Positions 1 to 7,409 of a DNA stretch of 41,639 nucleotides are shown here, piece after piece (within the stretch, counting starts at the first letter, position 1; the number at the start of each line of letters is the position of its first letter). The stretch comes from Actinomycetota bacterium (GTDB taxonomy: Bacteria; Actinomycetota; Geothermincolia; Geothermincolales; RBG-13-55-18): contig QZKE01000004.1 in the NCBI GenBank assembly GCA_003598015.1, positions 1-41,639 of the forward strand, in the 5' to 3' direction. The notes under the pieces are model-generated. The model was not told the DNA's origin. It searched no databases and saw nothing but the letters and a program-made list of their open reading frames with translations. A program made the translations under genes and the position numbers.

Positions 1-2
1 AT

Positions 3-1022
3 GCCGCAACTGTCACCGACCCGCGCTTCGCCGAAAACGTCGAGGCGTTGAAATCGGTGCAGCCGGCTGACCTGGCCGCCAACGAGATTGACGTGCGGCT
101 TGGCTCGGCGTGGTTGCCGCCCGAAGATGTCCAGCAGTTCACCAACGAATTGCTCAACATTCCGTCCGGCGTCGAGGTCGGCCACATTCACGCGCTCGGC
201 ACGTGGCACATCAACGGCAATTGGGAAGCGAAGGGAGCGACCGCCAACACGACGGATTGGGGCACAGACCGCTACACAGCTCTCGAACTCATCGAGGACG
301 CGCTCAACCTCAAGACGCCCACCGTCTATGACCTCAACGAGGACAAAAAGCCCGTGGTCAACGCGCAGGCAACAGAGGCGGCGCGCGAAAAACAGGAGCG
401 CATCAAAGACCGTTTCAAGGAATGGGTCTGGTCGGATGACCCCCGGCGCGAACGCCTTTGTCGTCTCTACAACGACACGTTCAACCATTCGCGCGTCCGC
501 ACGTTCGATGGCGACCACCTGACGCTGCCCGGCGCGAGCGGGGCAATCCAGTTGCATGGACACCAGAAGGCGGGTGTCTGGCGCATCCTGCAAACACCCA
601 ACACACTGCTCGCCCACGTCGTCGGCGCAGGCAAGACGTTCACGATGGTTGCCGCAGCGATGGAGTTGAAACGCCTTGGGCTTGGTCGCAAGCCGATGTT
701 TACCGTCCCCAACCACATGCTCGGCCAGTTCTCGACCGAATTGCTGACGCTGTATCCCGGCGCGAACATCCTGGTCGCAGGCAAGGAGGACTTTGAATCG
801 CAGAACCGGAAGAAGCTGTTCAGCCGCATCGCCACCGGGAATTGGGATGCCGTCATCGTCACGCACTCAGGCTTCGAACGCATCCCGTTGGCGCGCGAAA
901 CGCAGGAACGATTCTTCGAGGAACAACTGCACGAGTTGGAAATGATCAAGCGTCAGCACGCTGATTCATCGAATCGCCGGTCGGCGTGTCTTCCCGCCGT
1001 TCCTGGGAGCCAAGAAAGGTAA
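3..1022 (+). pseudogene. DEAD/SNF2-like helicase fragment, cut at both ends
   Basis: The reading frame is open from the left edge (codons begin at base 3), so the real start lies outside the window; the TTG at 48 is internal. The protein resembles the large helicase/methylase-type proteins of plasmids and integrative elements (NVEALKSVQPADL near the start, QLHGHQKAGVWRILQ as a Q-motif-like region). A Walker A motif GAGKT lies at 624-638 and VIVTHSGFERI at about 855-885. Only the N-terminal part of the helicase core is present: motif II and everything after it are missing. The family-like sequence runs to about position 955 (FFEEQLHELEMIKRQ) and then turns into about 20 residues with no relation to a helicase before a stop. 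The frame of the permease fragment overlaps this tail, so the break is a junction, not a point mutation. A chimeric contig is an equally good explanation. Confidence 0.7.
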
Positions 1023-1374
1023 GTTCCAAATGAGCCTGCTGCTGACCGGCTTCGTGATCCTCGTGCTCGTATGGCTGCTCGACCTTTCCGCCATCGCATC
1101 GCTGGGAAGCGCGGTGGCGCTGCTCATCTTCCTCGCGATCTCCATCGGCCATCTCAGAATCCGCAAGGAGACCGGCGTGAATGCGGTGGTGCTGGTGTTC
1201 GCGATACTTACCGTCTCGATCACGCTGGTTGGATTCTTCGTGACCACGATCGACAGCAGCCCGTCTTCGCTTATCGCCTTCGCGGCGCTATTGGTTCTCG
1301 CCATTATCGTCGATACGGTCTGGCGCGCAGTGCGGCCCGAGCGTGAACACAAAAATCGGGAGCTTGTATCTTAG
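946..1374 (+). pseudogene. APC-type amino-acid permease, C-terminal fragment
   Basis: This frame is open from 946, and recognisable permease sequence begins at about 985 (RVFPPFLGAKKGKFQ), followed by a transmembrane segment and the APC-family signature DLSAIASLGSAVALLIF, then two or three more hydrophobic segments and a basic tail. In the APC superfamily this matches the last four or so helices, so roughly the first two thirds of the transporter are missing. An ATG at 1030 could open a 114-residue product, but it has no good ribosome binding site and would begin inside a helix. The fragment starts exactly where the upstream helicase fragment loses its similarity. It is probably non-functional, or the result of a wrongly joined contig. 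Confidence 0.65.
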
Positions 1375-1536
1375 GCCTTCGCAAGCAGGCGTTCACGAGG
1401 GTCGGCAGTGCGGAAATCGTTGCAGAAACACCGGCTGTTCACGGCAGGCTGGCTGACACGTTCAGACCCTGTTTATTAATGTCCTGAAGGGGAATAATCT
1501 GGGAAGTGTAGCACCGGGCAGGAAGGAGGCAGGGGC

Positions 1537-1824
1537 ATGTGTTGCTGTATCGCTGCATTCGTGGCGGTCTTCGCTCCCCGCATCGCCCTGCTCATCGTAT
1601 GGATCTTCACGCCTTACGTCAGCCGGGCCTTCACCTCATTCTGGTGGCCGCTGCTGGGGCTCATCCTCCTCCCCTATACCACCCTGTTCTACGCCCTGGC
1701 TTACCTGCCCGGCGTCGGGGTCTTCGGCTGGCGCTGGCTCTGGGTCATCCTGGGAGTCCTGCTCGACATCGCCTCCTACAGCAGCGGCGGAGCCAGCAAG
1801 AGCAGGCAGGGCTCCGCGACTTGA
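1537..1824 (+). CDS. small integral membrane protein, unknown function
   Basis: This is a 95-residue protein with a textbook ribosome binding site (AAGGAGG at 1523-1529, seven bases before the ATG). It has three hydrophobic stretches: residues about 3-28, 33-55 and 62-80. The ends are Cys-rich (MCCCIA) and Ser/Lys-rich. The WW and PYTTLFYALAYLPGVG motifs suggest a conserved small membrane family, but I do not recognise a named function. It is preceded by 162 bases that hold no recognisable gene and followed by a palindromic mobile repeat. It is the first clearly intact gene after the junction at the left edge. Confidence 0.75.
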   Translation: MCCCIAAFVAVFAPRIALLIVWIFTPYVSRAFTSFWWPLLGLILLPYTTLFYALAYLPGVGVFGWRWLWVILGVLLDIASYSSGGASKSRQGSAT

Positions 1825-1855
1825 GCCGCCTGGCGCATCGGGGCTTCTTCTTTGA

Positions 1856-1936
1856 GGTTCTTCTCCAAAAGTGTGGGTAGCTACCGTCAGGCCCAACTCC
1901 AGCATATTATTCACCCACACTTCCCGGAGAAGAACC
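1856..1936. mobile_element. MITE-like palindromic element, copy A
   Basis: The terminal inverted repeats are at 1856-1878 and 1913-1936: the left arm starts GGTTCTTCTCC and reads AAGTGTGGGT at its inner end, and the right arm is its complement with one indel. The centre reads GCTACCGTCAGGCCCAACTC. The element is flanked by TTCTTTGA (1848-1855) on the left and TTCTTTAA (1937-1944) on the right, an 8-base direct repeat with one mismatch, as expected for a target-site duplication. Related copies are at 11044-11270 and 24851-24932. There is no coding capacity, so it would need a transposase in trans. The arm sequence and 8-bp duplication recall the ISL3 family, which is inference. Confidence 0.8.
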
Positions 1937-1978
1937 TTCTTTAAAGGGTACGCATGCGCTCACAGCGAAAGATTCTGA

Positions 1979-2018
1979 GGATCTTCTCCATGAAGCATGG
2001 GTGAGTCGATGCTGAGAT
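1979..2018. repeat. solo degenerate arm of the MITE family
   Basis: GGATCTTCTCC followed by a GAAGCATGGGTGAGTCGATG-type sequence is a diverged copy of one terminal arm without a partner. It shares the subterminal GGGYGARTCGATG with another solo arm at 20976-21013, which the complete palindromic copies lack. Both solo arms lie just upstream of a gene. It may be the remaining end of a larger deleted element. Confidence 0.45.
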
Positions 2019-2022
2019 CAAG

Positions 2023-2874
2023 ATGCGATTTCGGGGTCTGGGAGGCCGATCGCAATGGAACCTTTATACCGTTACCGGCATGATCCTGCATGCGGGCGTC
2101 CAAGGCGAATACAGCGATTTTGAAGCTGGCGGGGAGTCGGCGTTGAACTCACTGGCAGCCGCGATGTGGGGAGGCCTTGGAGCATCGGCTCTTCTGGTCG
2201 GTGCCGTGATCGCCATGTTCCGCAAGCCCTCCGAACGCATGACCGGCATGGTAATGGCCTTCGGGAGCGGCACCCTTATCTCTGCCATCGCCTACGAGCT
2301 CATACCGGAGTCGACCCTGGGCAAGGGTGCCGGAATGGGTATCGCGTTTATCATCGGTGCGCTCACCTTCTTCCTGGGCGATCTGTTCATCGACCGCCTG
2401 GGGGGAGCGAGCCGCAAAAGTATCGGCGACTGCGAGACTGATGGCTCCGGCACGGCGATATTCCTCGGGACGCTCCTCGACGGCGTGCCTGAATCCCTGA
2501 TCCTGGGGATCGGCCTCGGATTAGGCGGCTCGGTCAGCATCGCTTTCCTGGTCGCCGTATTCGTATCCAATATCCCCGAGGGCGTCGCGGGAACGGTCAG
2601 CCTGCAGAGAGAAGGACACTCCCGCCGGACGATACTATTCATGTGGTCTTGCCTGCTGCTGGCATCGGCTGTTGCCGCCGGCCTGGGTTATCTTTTCACC
2701 CAGATGTTGGATGCCATAGACGGTCAGTATATGCAGGCTTTCGCGGCCGGCGCCATGCTTACCATGCTTGCCGACACCATGATGCCCGAGGCGTTCAAAT
2801 ATGGTGGTAAGATCGTAGGCATAATCACCGTATTCGGATTCCTGGCAGCGGCCGTGCTATCGGTAGTGGAGTGA
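2023..2874 (+). CDS. ZIP-like metal transporter family protein
   Basis: This is a polytopic membrane protein with about eight hydrophobic segments that matches the ZIP family fold (GGLGASALLVGAVIA at the first helix, GSGTLISAIAYELIPE in the third). The two ZIP signature helices are present as LLDGVPESLILG and VSNIPEGVAGTV. In classical ZIP transporters both positions before N/G-x-P-E carry His; here they are Asp and Ser. This variant occurs in a bacterial subgroup annotated as ZIP, so divalent metal transport is likely, but the substrate may differ. The start is uncertain. The longest frame begins at ATG 2023 without a ribosome binding site, ATG 2080 also lacks one, and TTG 2143 has GGGGAG seven bases upstream and begins just before the first helix, so TTG 2143 may be the true start. 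Confidence 0.75.
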   Translation: MRFRGLGGRSQWNLYTVTGMILHAGVQGEYSDFEAGGESALNSLAAAMWGGLGASALLVGAVIAMFRKPSERMTGMVMAFGSGTLISAIAYELIPESTLGKGAGMGIAFIIGALTFFLGDLFIDRLGGASRKSIGDCETDGSGTAIFLGTLLDGVPESLILGIGLGLGGSVSIAFLVAVFVSNIPEGVAGTVSLQREGHSRRTILFMWSCLLLASAVAAGLGYLFTQMLDAIDGQYMQAFAAGAMLTMLADTMMPEAFKYGGKIVGIITVFGFLAAAVLSVVE

Positions 2875-2888
2875 AAAAAGGGTACAAT

Positions 2889-2999
2889 ATGCCTGAGCGT
2901 TCAAGCCCTATCAAGGTGATCAGGAAAGTGGGCATGCAAGGCCGGGCTGTTCAGGTTGACGACCAAGGGCGCAATATGATCGTGTTATCAGCCGCATGA
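2889..2999 (+). CDS. possible 36-codon peptide (weak)
   Basis: An ATG preceded by AAAAGGGT at about eight bases opens a short frame beginning MPERSSPIKVIRK and ending in IVLSAA. It is charged, has no signal or membrane segment and shows no family I recognise. It lies 15 bases after the ZIP-like gene in the 264-base gap before the next gene; the rest of that gap shows nothing else. It could easily be a chance frame. Confidence 0.2.
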   Translation: MPERSSPIKVIRKVGMQGRAVQVDDQGRNMIVLSAA

Positions 3000-3138
3000 T
3001 CGAGGTCATATGTCCATAGCAGTATTCCCCGCCATAAGGCTGCAGGTCCAGGGGCATATTGACCCTTCAAACGGAAGCGGCGGGCTGTTTCTTCAGGAAC
3101 AATCCATATAGTGACAGGCCTTTGAGAAAGGAGTGAAG

Positions 3139-3705
3139 ATGGAAGACGCTGAAGTTCGCGAAGCAGCGGGCATGATCGCCAAGCTGTGGTGGGTCGAGCT
3201 GGTGCTGGGTATCATCTGGATCATCGTATCCCTGGTCGTCCTGCAGTTCGAGGAATCGTCGCTCACGACCATCGGCATAATCGTGGGCCTGTTGTTCCTC
3301 TTCACCGGGATTCAGCAAATTTTCTACTCCTACATCGCCGAGGGTTGGAAGTGGCTGTGGGTCATCTTCGGGCTGCTGTTCATCGTCGCCAGCATAGTAG
3401 CCTTCGCCTACCCCAAGAACACCTTCGCCGCCCTGGCGGATTCTTTGGGCTTCCTTTTCCTGCTGGTAGGGGTTTTCTGGATCACCGAAGCCTTCGCCAC
3501 CAAGGACGTGAACGAGCTGTGGTGGCTGGGATTGGTATCGGGCATTCTCATGGTCATCCTGGGCTTCTGGGCGGCCGGCCAGTTTTTTGTGACCAAGGCC
3601 TATACCCTTCTTGTCTTCGCCGGCATCTGGGCCCTGCTCAGCGGCATCACCGACATCGTCAAGGCCTTCCAGCTCAGGAAGTTGGGAAGAACGGCGGCTG
3701 TTTGA
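3139..3705 (+). CDS. HdeD/DUF308 family membrane protein
   Basis: This is a 188-residue protein made of six hydrophobic helices in three hairpin pairs, the pattern of the HdeD/DUF308 family. Conserved features include WWVELVLGIIWIIVSLVVL, GLLFLFTGI and WKWLWVIFGLLFIVASIVA. I start it at ATG 3139 because AAAGGAG lies at 3127-3133; the GTG at 3133 overlaps that site. In enterobacteria HdeD is linked to acid resistance, but in other bacteria the role of this family is not established. A second, different DUF308 protein is encoded on the opposite strand at 6660-7226. It forms part of a run of small membrane protein genes. Confidence 0.85.
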   Translation: MEDAEVREAAGMIAKLWWVELVLGIIWIIVSLVVLQFEESSLTTIGIIVGLLFLFTGIQQIFYSYIAEGWKWLWVIFGLLFIVASIVAFAYPKNTFAALADSLGFLFLLVGVFWITEAFATKDVNELWWLGLVSGILMVILGFWAAGQFFVTKAYTLLVFAGIWALLSGITDIVKAFQLRKLGRTAAV

Positions 3706-3886
3706 GGCGGGGGGCTCCAGCAGGAGGGAGTATGCCTGGCGGAGAATGCGGCCACCCAGGCCAGCGACAATCCATCCAGTTGAGCATCTATCCGATTAAA
3801 CACAGGGTTACTGAGGCCTGGAGATGGTAATAATATCTCTGGCCGTTTCCCGTAAGGCATACGAATAACAAGAAGGAGGTTGAAGG

Positions 3887-4561
3887 ATGGGTGGTGCCAT
3901 TGGAGACATCCTGCCGCTGGCTATCGGCGTGGCCATCAGTCCCGTTCCCATCATCGCTGTAATCCTCATGCTCTTCAGCGGTAAGGCCAGGAGCAACTCC
4001 CTTGCTTTCCTGTTTGGCTGGATCCTGGGCATAGCCGCCGTGGGTGTTATAGCGCTGCTGCTCGGCAATACGGCTGACATCGGCACCTCAAGCGGCCCGG
4101 CCAGGGGCGCCGCCGCCATCCGGCTGGCCCTGGGACTTCTGCTTCTCTTCGGGGCCTTCCGGCAGTGGAGGAAACGCCCCGGTGAGGGCGAGGAGCCGCA
4201 GATGCCGAAGTGGATGGCGGGCATAGACGCCTTCAACGCGGTCAAGTCCTGCGGCCTGGCCGCGCTGCTCTCGGGCGTAAATCCCAAGAACCTCGCCCTG
4301 GTCCTGGCGGCGGCGATGACCATCTCCCAGGCCGGCTTGAACGGAGCACAGCCCTGGATCGTCCTGCTCGTCTTCGTGGTTATCGCCAGCCTGAGCGTGG
4401 CTATTCCGGTTCTGACCTACGTCCTGGCCGGAGAGAAGGCCGAGAGCACACTGACCAGCTGGAAGACATGGCTGACCGCCAACAACGCGGTGGTCATGGC
4501 CGTGCTCTTCCTGGTCTTCGGTTTCTTACTCATAGGCAAGGGCATCGGCGGCTTGAGTTGA
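3887..4561 (+). CDS. GAP family (SfLAP-type) membrane transporter
   Basis: This is a 224-residue polytopic protein with about six helices. The N-terminus ILPLAIGVAISPVPIIAVILML is the hallmark of the GAP/SfLAP family (sulfolipid-1-addressing protein), related to LysE-type exporters and frequent in Actinobacteria. The central KSCGLAALLSGVNPKNLALVL carries the NPKN motif found in this superfamily. AAGGAGG lies nine bases before the ATG. The family is thought to export lipids or small amphipathic molecules; the substrate here cannot be told. The 181 bases upstream hold no gene. Confidence 0.85.
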   Translation: MGGAIGDILPLAIGVAISPVPIIAVILMLFSGKARSNSLAFLFGWILGIAAVGVIALLLGNTADIGTSSGPARGAAAIRLALGLLLLFGAFRQWRKRPGEGEEPQMPKWMAGIDAFNAVKSCGLAALLSGVNPKNLALVLAAAMTISQAGLNGAQPWIVLLVFVVIASLSVAIPVLTYVLAGEKAESTLTSWKTWLTANNAVVMAVLFLVFGFLLIGKGIGGLS

Positions 4562-4627
4562 GACATACTGGAAGGGTGCAGCGGCGGAACGGGGCGTGAA
4601 GCCCAGGGCGTTGAAGGGGGGTGCGAG

Positions 4628-4837
4628 ATGACTTCGTTCGAATGGACCAGCGTATTTCTATTCTTCGTACTGTATATAGTGATGCTTTTCACCATCTGCT
4701 TCCTGACCTTCAAGAAGGGGCACATCGTGCTGGGCATCGTGGGTATCTTCATCCCCTTTCTATGGCTTATCGGGGCGGTGATTCCCGCCAAGCCGGGCTC
4801 CAGTTACGAGCGGGAACAGAGGGCGAAATTGAAGTGA
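4628..4837 (+). CDS. small two-helix membrane protein
   Basis: This is a 69-residue protein with two membrane segments (about residues 7-29 and 32-52) and a charged C-terminal tail (YEREQRAKLK). AAGGGGGG lies about six bases before the ATG. The arrangement (short helix pair, GIFIPFLWLIGAVIPAKPGS, charged tail) is that of many actinobacterial small membrane proteins sometimes annotated as superinfection-immunity or TM2-like, but the sequence is not enough to assign it. It probably belongs to the same transcript as the upstream GAP gene, 66 bases away. Confidence 0.65.
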   Translation: MTSFEWTSVFLFFVLYIVMLFTICFLTFKKGHIVLGIVGIFIPFLWLIGAVIPAKPGSSYEREQRAKLK

Positions 4838-4838
4838 C

Positions 4839-4854
4839 CTGCGCTTCCGCGCAG
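4839..4854 (+). terminator. stable hairpin right after the stop codon
   Basis: CTGCGC-TTCC-GCGCAG forms a perfect six-pair stem one base after the TGA of the preceding gene. No run of T follows, so it is at best a weak terminator or an mRNA 3' end stabiliser. Confidence 0.35.
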
Positions 4855-4990
4855 CCCAGGTTCCCACGGATGAACGGAAGACGACGTGGTCGGTCCGCCT
4901 CGATGGCCGGCCATAACCTCACGGAAGCGCCAGGGCGAGCGGGATTATCGCACGCGGACGCGCGGGCAGGGACGATGATGGAGGCAGGAA

Positions 4991-6376
4991 ATGAACGGTG
5001 AAAGGCCTGAGACGGGGGAGAGTGAAGAACGGCTGAGGGCGGAAGTCGAGCGGCTGAAGGCGGAAAAGGCTGCGCTGCAGGCGGAACTCAACGGCAAAAA
5101 GATCGAGGAGCGCAAGCCCTTCCCGTGGCGTAACCTGGTGGCCTGGATATTCGTGGTCATCGCCTTCTTCACGGCCGTTGCGGCGCCCCTCGCATCATGG
5201 TCTCACGACTACATGTTGGACACCGAACGTTTTATCGACACCATCGCCCCACTCGTCAGGGAGGACGCCGTAGCCCAGGCCATCAGCGAGAGAGCCGCCT
5301 ACGCGCTCATCGAGGGACTCGAGGTCGAGGAACTCCTCCAGGAGATACTCCCGGAAGGGATAGCCTTTATCGCGGCACCCCTCAGCGGCAGCATCCAGGG
5401 CCTGGCCCAGAGATCGGCCAAGGCCATCCTGCAGAGCGACCAGTTCTACTGGGTGTGGGAAAGGATACTGCGCCTCGCCCACTCCACGGCGGTCGACGCG
5501 ATCCGGGGAGAGAGCGCCGTGAAAGTGACGGAGCAGGGCGATGTGGTACTGGACCTCGGGGAGCTGCTCCAAAACCTGAAAAACAGGCTGGTGGAAGAAG
5601 GCCTCGGTTTCATGGAGAAGGTCCCCATCCCGAAAGACGCGGGGATGTTCGTGCTTTTCACCGCCGATGAACTGGGATTGGCGCGGGGTGGCGTTCACCT
5701 CCTCGATACCATGAACTGGGTACTGCCCCTCCTGGCCGTTCTCCTCTTCGCGGCCGCCATCGCCATCTCCAGCGACCGCAGGAAGTTCCTTATGGCATCG
5801 GGCATAGCCATAGCCCTGGCAATGGCCATATCCCTGATAGCCATCAACTTCACCGAGAACCAGCTTCTAGGCCTGGTCGAGGTGGAGACCAACCTCCTGG
5901 CCGCCCAGGTCGTGTGGAACCGGCTCTTCCGCGGTCTGGTGCAGGTACAATGGGGGCTCCTCGCCCTGGGCGTGGTGGTGGCCGGGGGAGCGGCGGTGGC
6001 CGGCCCGTACGGGTGGGCGACCTGGCTGCGCTCAAAGATCGCACATCTCTTCGAGGCATGGCAGGACCGGCGCCGCAGGGGCGTAAAGGAACCGGGGCCG
6101 GTCGGCAAGTTCGTGGAGGCCCACAAAATGGCCTTCCGTGTAAGCGGACTTGTCCTCATCGTATTCGTACTCCTTCTCCTGCCCAAGGTGACGGCGGCAG
6201 CGGTTATCGCCTCCTCCATCGCATTTCTGGTCTACCTGGTGGTCATCGAACTGCTGCGGGCGCCCGCACCCGCGGAAGGCGCCGGGGAGGAAACGATCGC
6301 GGGCGATGAAGGGGCCGGCGACTCCGGGAAGGACGAGAAGACGGAGGAGGCCGAGGAGGGTACTTCCGGCAGATAA
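4991..6376 (+). CDS. large membrane protein with N-terminal coiled coil, unknown function
   Basis: This is a 461-residue protein. Residues about 8-38 are a heptad-type coiled coil (ERLRAEVERLKAEKAALQAE). A membrane helix follows at about 53-75, then a long extracellular or periplasmic domain at about 76-235 starting WSHDYMLDTERFIDTIAPL. Two helices lie at about 238-290, one at about 315-335 and two at about 375-415. The end is an acidic disordered tail rich in Glu and Gly. The motif around LDTERFIDTIAPLVREDAVAQAI is typical of a conserved actinobacterial membrane protein family without a known role. A GGAGG site precedes the ATG by about eight bases. The 283 bases between this gene and the convergent gene at 6660 show no gene and no clear terminator. 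Confidence 0.8.
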   Translation: MNGERPETGESEERLRAEVERLKAEKAALQAELNGKKIEERKPFPWRNLVAWIFVVIAFFTAVAAPLASWSHDYMLDTERFIDTIAPLVREDAVAQAISERAAYALIEGLEVEELLQEILPEGIAFIAAPLSGSIQGLAQRSAKAILQSDQFYWVWERILRLAHSTAVDAIRGESAVKVTEQGDVVLDLGELLQNLKNRLVEEGLGFMEKVPIPKDAGMFVLFTADELGLARGGVHLLDTMNWVLPLLAVLLFAAAIAISSDRRKFLMASGIAIALAMAISLIAINFTENQLLGLVEVETNLLAAQVVWNRLFRGLVQVQWGLLALGVVVAGGAAVAGPYGWATWLRSKIAHLFEAWQDRRRRGVKEPGPVGKFVEAHKMAFRVSGLVLIVFVLLLLPKVTAAAVIASSIAFLVYLVVIELLRAPAPAEGAGEETIAGDEGAGDSGKDEKTEEAEEGTSGR

Positions 6377-6659
6377 CTGGCTCGCTAAGCACGGAGAGGC
6401 CGGGCGGTCGCGGGGGGCTCATGCCGCTCCCCGCTTTCTCACTCCTTGCTGGATGGAAGGGGGGCCGCGGCGGGCATGGAGGCTTCTTCGCAGGGAGGTG
6501 CGGTGCCGGCCTCTCTCTCACCCGCCACACCCCGTCTCTCCTGGAGCGCCCGCACTATCTCCGCGCCTATCCCTGATGGCCCGGGTTGATGGGTATGCAT
6601 GGAGAACAGAAGGCCGGAAATGATATCCCGGCCTTGAATCGTATCCGCTAACGGCTCCG

Positions 6660-7226
6660 CTAGACTGCAGCCTCCGCGGGGGGTTGCTGTTTCCACCAGT
6701 TCCTGATCATGAAGGCCAGGACTATACGGACGATGCCTACGACAATCGCGTAGATGCCGATGAAGAGGATCGCCGTCCATATGCCCAGGCCCGGCCTGAA
6801 CATGAAGATGAAACCGATGACCACCGAGAGCAGCCCGGTAATGCCGAACAGCACTTTCAATCCCGTGCTGGCCTGCATTTCGAAAGCCGCGAACAGCTCC
6901 ACGAAACCATAGGCTATGAGATATACGATAACCAGGACCAGAAAGGCCCCCAGGCCGACCCCGGGACGGGCCAGCACGATGATGCCGACAATAACCTCCA
7001 GCAGACCGAAGAGCAGGGTTAAAACCCACTTCTCTTTGCGGGTAATCTCCACTATCGCCTGTACGACGTGGAAGACGCCGTCCACCAGGGCCAGCGCCCC
7101 GAAGAAAATAAGCAACACGAGTGTGGTGGCGGCGGGCCATACCAGGATGATGATCCCGAAGAGCAGGGTCAGCAATCCGCTGAGCAGGGTTAGCTTCCAG
7201 TTCCTGATGACGAACGCCGGTTCCAT
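6660..7226 (-). CDS. HdeD/DUF308 family membrane protein
   Basis: This is a 188-residue protein with six helices in the DUF308 arrangement: NWKLTLLSGLLTLLFGIIILVWP at the N-terminus, GALALVDGVFHVVQAI, GLLEVIVGIIVLARPG, and a basic C-terminus with WWKQQPP. AAAGGAGG stands six bases before the ATG. It is a paralogue of the protein at 3139-3705, but much diverged. It is convergent with the coiled-coil membrane protein gene and divergent from the FAD oxidoreductase gene at 7410. HdeD-type proteins are often stress-induced; nothing here shows how this one is regulated. Confidence 0.85.
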   Translation of the reverse strand: MEPAFVIRNWKLTLLSGLLTLLFGIIILVWPAATTLVLLIFFGALALVDGVFHVVQAIVEITRKEKWVLTLLFGLLEVIVGIIVLARPGVGLGAFLVLVIVYLIAYGFVELFAAFEMQASTGLKVLFGITGLLSVVIGFIFMFRPGLGIWTAILFIGIYAIVVGIVRIVLAFMIRNWWKQQPPAEAAV

Positions 7227-7279
7227 GTATTCCTCCTTTCCCAGACCCGTTTCAACCTCACATTATTCTTCCCCGCGCC

Positions 7280-7285
7280 ATTATA
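7280..7285 (-). promoter_or_regulatory. possible -10 box for the DUF308 gene
   Basis: Read on the minus strand this is TATAAT, 53 bases upstream of the start codon at 7226. No recognisable -35 hexamer lies 16-18 bases further upstream. Confidence 0.3.
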
Positions 7286-7358
7286 TATCAAGCATGCGCC
7301 CTCGGCCCGCTGCTCCCGCACCCGGCACCGCCGTTCATCCCCTCCCGGCGCGCCCTGC

Positions 7359-7364
7359 TATAAT
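7359..7364 (+). promoter_or_regulatory. possible -10 box for the FAD oxidoreductase gene
   Basis: TATAAT lies 45 bases upstream of the ATG at 7410. A weak GTTCAT lies 20 bases upstream of it, so the -35 is doubtful. Confidence 0.35.
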
Positions 7365-7409
7365 TATCTGGCCCGTACAAAGAAAGCGTTTCTATCCGGG
7401 AGGGACGTT

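Noticed and set aside
2054..2122. Short ATG frame with GGGAGG upstream inside the ZIP-like gene
   Set aside because: It encodes only 22 residues in another frame, inside the long ZIP-like frame; probably chance.
6439..7140. Long minus-strand frame overlapping the DUF308 gene
   Set aside because: It is a different frame of the same strand across the DUF308 gene, has no ribosome binding site and no recognisable family; the DUF308 frame has clear helices and AAAGGAGG.
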